Part shown: piece after piece, positions 62,522 through 64,000 of the stretch
How positions within the stretch are numbered: the first letter of the stretch is position 1
Layout of the letters: every line of letters begins with the position of its first letter
Source: Flavobacteriaceae bacterium CG2_30_34_30
GTDB taxonomy: Bacteria > Bacteroidota > Bacteroidia > Flavobacteriales > Flavobacteriaceae
Assembly (NCBI GenBank): GCA_001873105.1
Contig: MNYN01000051.1
Location: 17,090 to 81,089 of the forward strand
Direction of reading: 5' to 3'
Length of the DNA: 64,000 bases
Position numbers and translations under genes: made by a program
The notes under the pieces: model-generated
The model's input: the letters and a program-made list of their open reading frames with translations, nothing else
Database searches by the model: none
Told to the model about the DNA's origin: nothing

Positions 62522-64000
62522 GTAATAACGAGTTAGGATTTAATATGTTTAAACCGCAATGGACTTTTGTGCTATTTGCCTGTTTACTAGGTTTTTTCTC
62601 AGGATTCTCTCAAGTAAAATCCAGTATTGATACAACATCCATACGTATAGGCGAAGAAATAAAATTCAGCATCTCTATCGAGGCAGATTCTTCAGCAAGA
62701 GTAACATTCCCCGAAGGGCAAACCTTTTTACCCTTAGAAGTCATCGAATTTTATAGCATAGACACCACTTTTGAACAAGCAAAAATCCGGCTTATTAAAA
62801 AATATGGACTTACTCAGTTTGACTCCGGAAAGTATGTCCTTCCTCGTCAAGCAATAAAAATTAACGAAACTGTTTTCTATACAGACTCTCTTTTAGTAGA
62901 AGTTGCTGATGTCGTTGTGGATACCACGAAACAAAAAATGTTTGATATTAAAGCGCTTATAGACGTGCCTCCTGTAAAAGGAGATTGGTTGCGTTATTTG
63001 CTTTGGATTGTACTGGCATTGCTAGTTATAAGTGGAATTATTTATTTACTTATTCAAAGAAAAAAGAAAATAGAAGAAGCCAAAAGACAATTGCCGCCTT
63101 ATGAAGAAGCTTTAGTTGCACTACAAACCCTTGACAATTCAGAATATCTAAAAAACAATCAAGTAAAAGATTACTATTCTACTCTTACCGAAATCGTAAA
63201 ACGATATTTAGATAGAGAAGTAGATGAAGCAGCTTTAGAAAGCACTACCGAGGAACTAATTGACCGACTAAAATTACACAAGGATTCCGGACACTTAGAT
63301 TTTGACCAAGAAACCATCGCCAAATTAAATCTAATTCTAAAAAGAGCCGATTTAATAAAATTTGCTAAAATGCAAATGGAGTCTGGTCAAGCTCAATTAG
63401 ATAGAAAAGACATAGAAAACATCATCAATGAAACCCATGAAGTCATTCCGGAACCCACAGAAGAGGAGTTATTACAAGATGCCCTATATCAAGAACAGCT
63501 TTTAAAGAAAAAGAAAAAGAAAAAACAAACAATAATTATCGGCTCGATGGTTTCTCTACTCCTCGTTGCATATGTTGTCCTGTCGTTAGTATTTGGACTT
63601 CAAACGGTAAAAGATACCATCTTTGGAAACTATACGAAAAGTCTGGCAGAAGCAACCTGGATAAAAAGTGAGTATGGAAGTCCTGCGGTAATTTTAGAAA
63701 CCCCAGATGTTTTATTTAGAGAAATAGATACTATCTCCCACGCCATTCTTTCAAAAGGTTTAGAGGATGTATTTACCTTTGGAGACATTCAAAACAAAGT
63801 ATTTATACTTGTGGGATCTACAAAAATTTCAGATGGACAACAAGTAAATCTAGAAACTGTTTTAGAAGAAAAATTAATGCTTTTAGAAACCAATGGTGCC
63901 ACAAACCTGATTGTTAAAAACGAACCATTTTCAACGGAAAAAGGAGTTTCGGGAATACGTGCCTATGGTGAATTTAATATTCGGGTTGCCGATAATAAAT
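62518..64000 (+). CDS. Bat-operon membrane protein, partial (cut by window end)
   Basis: Missing from the ORF track because no stop lies inside the window. It starts at ATG 62518, overlapping the DUF58 stop by 4 bp, and is open for 494 codons to the window end. It has an N-terminal signal/anchor (WTFVLFACLLGFFSGFSQ), an extracytoplasmic part with BatD-like strands, a transmembrane helix (YLLWIVLALLVISGIIYLL, about residue 165), a cytoplasmic helical stretch, a lysine run KKKKKKK, and a second helix (IIIGSMVSLLLVAYVVLSLVFG, about 340). Resembles the DUF4381/BatD-like proteins of this position. The 3' end is not seen. Confidence 0.82.
   Translation, partial: MSNNELGFNMFKPQWTFVLFACLLGFFSGFSQVKSSIDTTSIRIGEEIKFSISIEADSSARVTFPEGQTFLPLEVIEFYSIDTTFEQAKIRLIKKYGLTQFDSGKYVLPRQAIKINETVFYTDSLLVEVADVVVDTTKQKMFDIKALIDVPPVKGDWLRYLLWIVLALLVISGIIYLLIQRKKKIEEAKRQLPPYEEALVALQTLDNSEYLKNNQVKDYYSTLTEIVKRYLDREVDEAALESTTEELIDRLKLHKDSGHLDFDQETIAKLNLILKRADLIKFAKMQMESGQAQLDRKDIENIINETHEVIPEPTEEELLQDALYQEQLLKKKKKKKQTIIIGSMVSLLLVAYVVLSLVFGLQTVKDTIFGNYTKSLAEATWIKSEYGSPAVILETPDVLFREIDTISHAILSKGLEDVFTFGDIQNKVFILVGSTKISDGQQVNLETVLEEKLMLLETNGATNLIVKNEPFSTEKGVSGIRAYGEFNIRVADNK

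Overview
The window is a low-GC (about one third), gene-dense chromosomal segment from a member of the family Flavobacteriaceae (phylum Bacteroidota). The evidence is: type IX secretion (T9SS) C-terminal sorting domains on several secreted proteins; near absence of Shine-Dalgarno sequences; repeated Bacteroidota-type promoters (TTG-N17-23-TAnnTTTG); a PID-CTERM microprotein; an IPExxxVDY-family gene beside pyk; and the pdxA-yceD-rpmF-fabH-accB-accC gene order. No rRNA, CRISPR array, complete IS element or prophage was seen. This looks like core chromosome with small scars.

Layout. 1-6.3 kb: tRNA with CAT anticodon, a structured gap, PID-CTERM peptide, riboflavin synthase (minus), then pdxA-yceD-rpmF and fabH-accB-accC (plus; fatty-acid initiation and acetyl-CoA carboxylase). 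6.5-9.3 kb: a lipoprotein diheme cytochrome and an FG-GAP/ASPIC T9SS protein. 9.3-15.4 kb (minus): prolyl oligopeptidase, DoxX-like protein, asd, mscL, alr, tdk. 15.4-21.5 kb (plus): hypothetical gene, rsmI, T9SS M1 aminopeptidase, OsmC protein, recJ. 21.5-24.8 kb: an accessory patch with a GC-rich structured block, T9SS/lipocalin-like proteins, decayed fragments and a ParE-type toxin-antitoxin pair. 24.8-36.6 kb (minus): lpxH, queD, MATE exporter, tRNA-Ala, AddB-like nuclease, OmpA/TSP3 porin, kbl, AddA-like helicase-nuclease. 36.7-43.2 kb: superoxide dismutase, two tandem candidate small RNAs, purF, a PfkB kinase, a nonsense-interrupted T9SS gene, rnhA and purN. 43.3-47.6 kb (plus): acpP-fabF-rnc-IPExxxVDY-pyk. 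47.6-50.0 kb: an islet with a cupredoxin gene, bounded by direct repeats of the dinB 3' end, then dinB. 50-60.4 kb: CYTH, ABM, isoaspartyl peptidase, CAP lipoprotein, 3-hydroxyanthranilate dioxygenase, aldehyde dehydrogenase, a small lipoprotein, beta-barrel, phosphoesterase, AlbA_2 and SDR genes, and a DUF4382 lipoprotein. 60.5-64 kb: start of a Bat operon (MoxR ATPase, DUF58, a two-TM protein cut by the window edge).

Most notable observation: two tandem elements of about 75 bp between sodA and purF. Read on the minus strand, each has a 5' hairpin, a conserved single-stranded GGGGC segment and an intrinsic terminator; the upstream element has a -7 box right before it. The hairpin loop is perfectly complementary over 16-17 nt to the 5' UTR of the CAP-domain lipoprotein gene 15 kb away, ending one base before its ATG. 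This could be a twin trans-acting sRNA system, or the shared sequence could be a common leader motif. Second: a 58-bp direct repeat of the dinB 3' end flanks a 1.2-kb islet, as att sites do. Several T9SS-type genes are visibly broken.

Coordinates for starts were adjusted from the ORF track where a downstream ATG fits the family better. All functional statements are from motif reading by eye; no database search was run.
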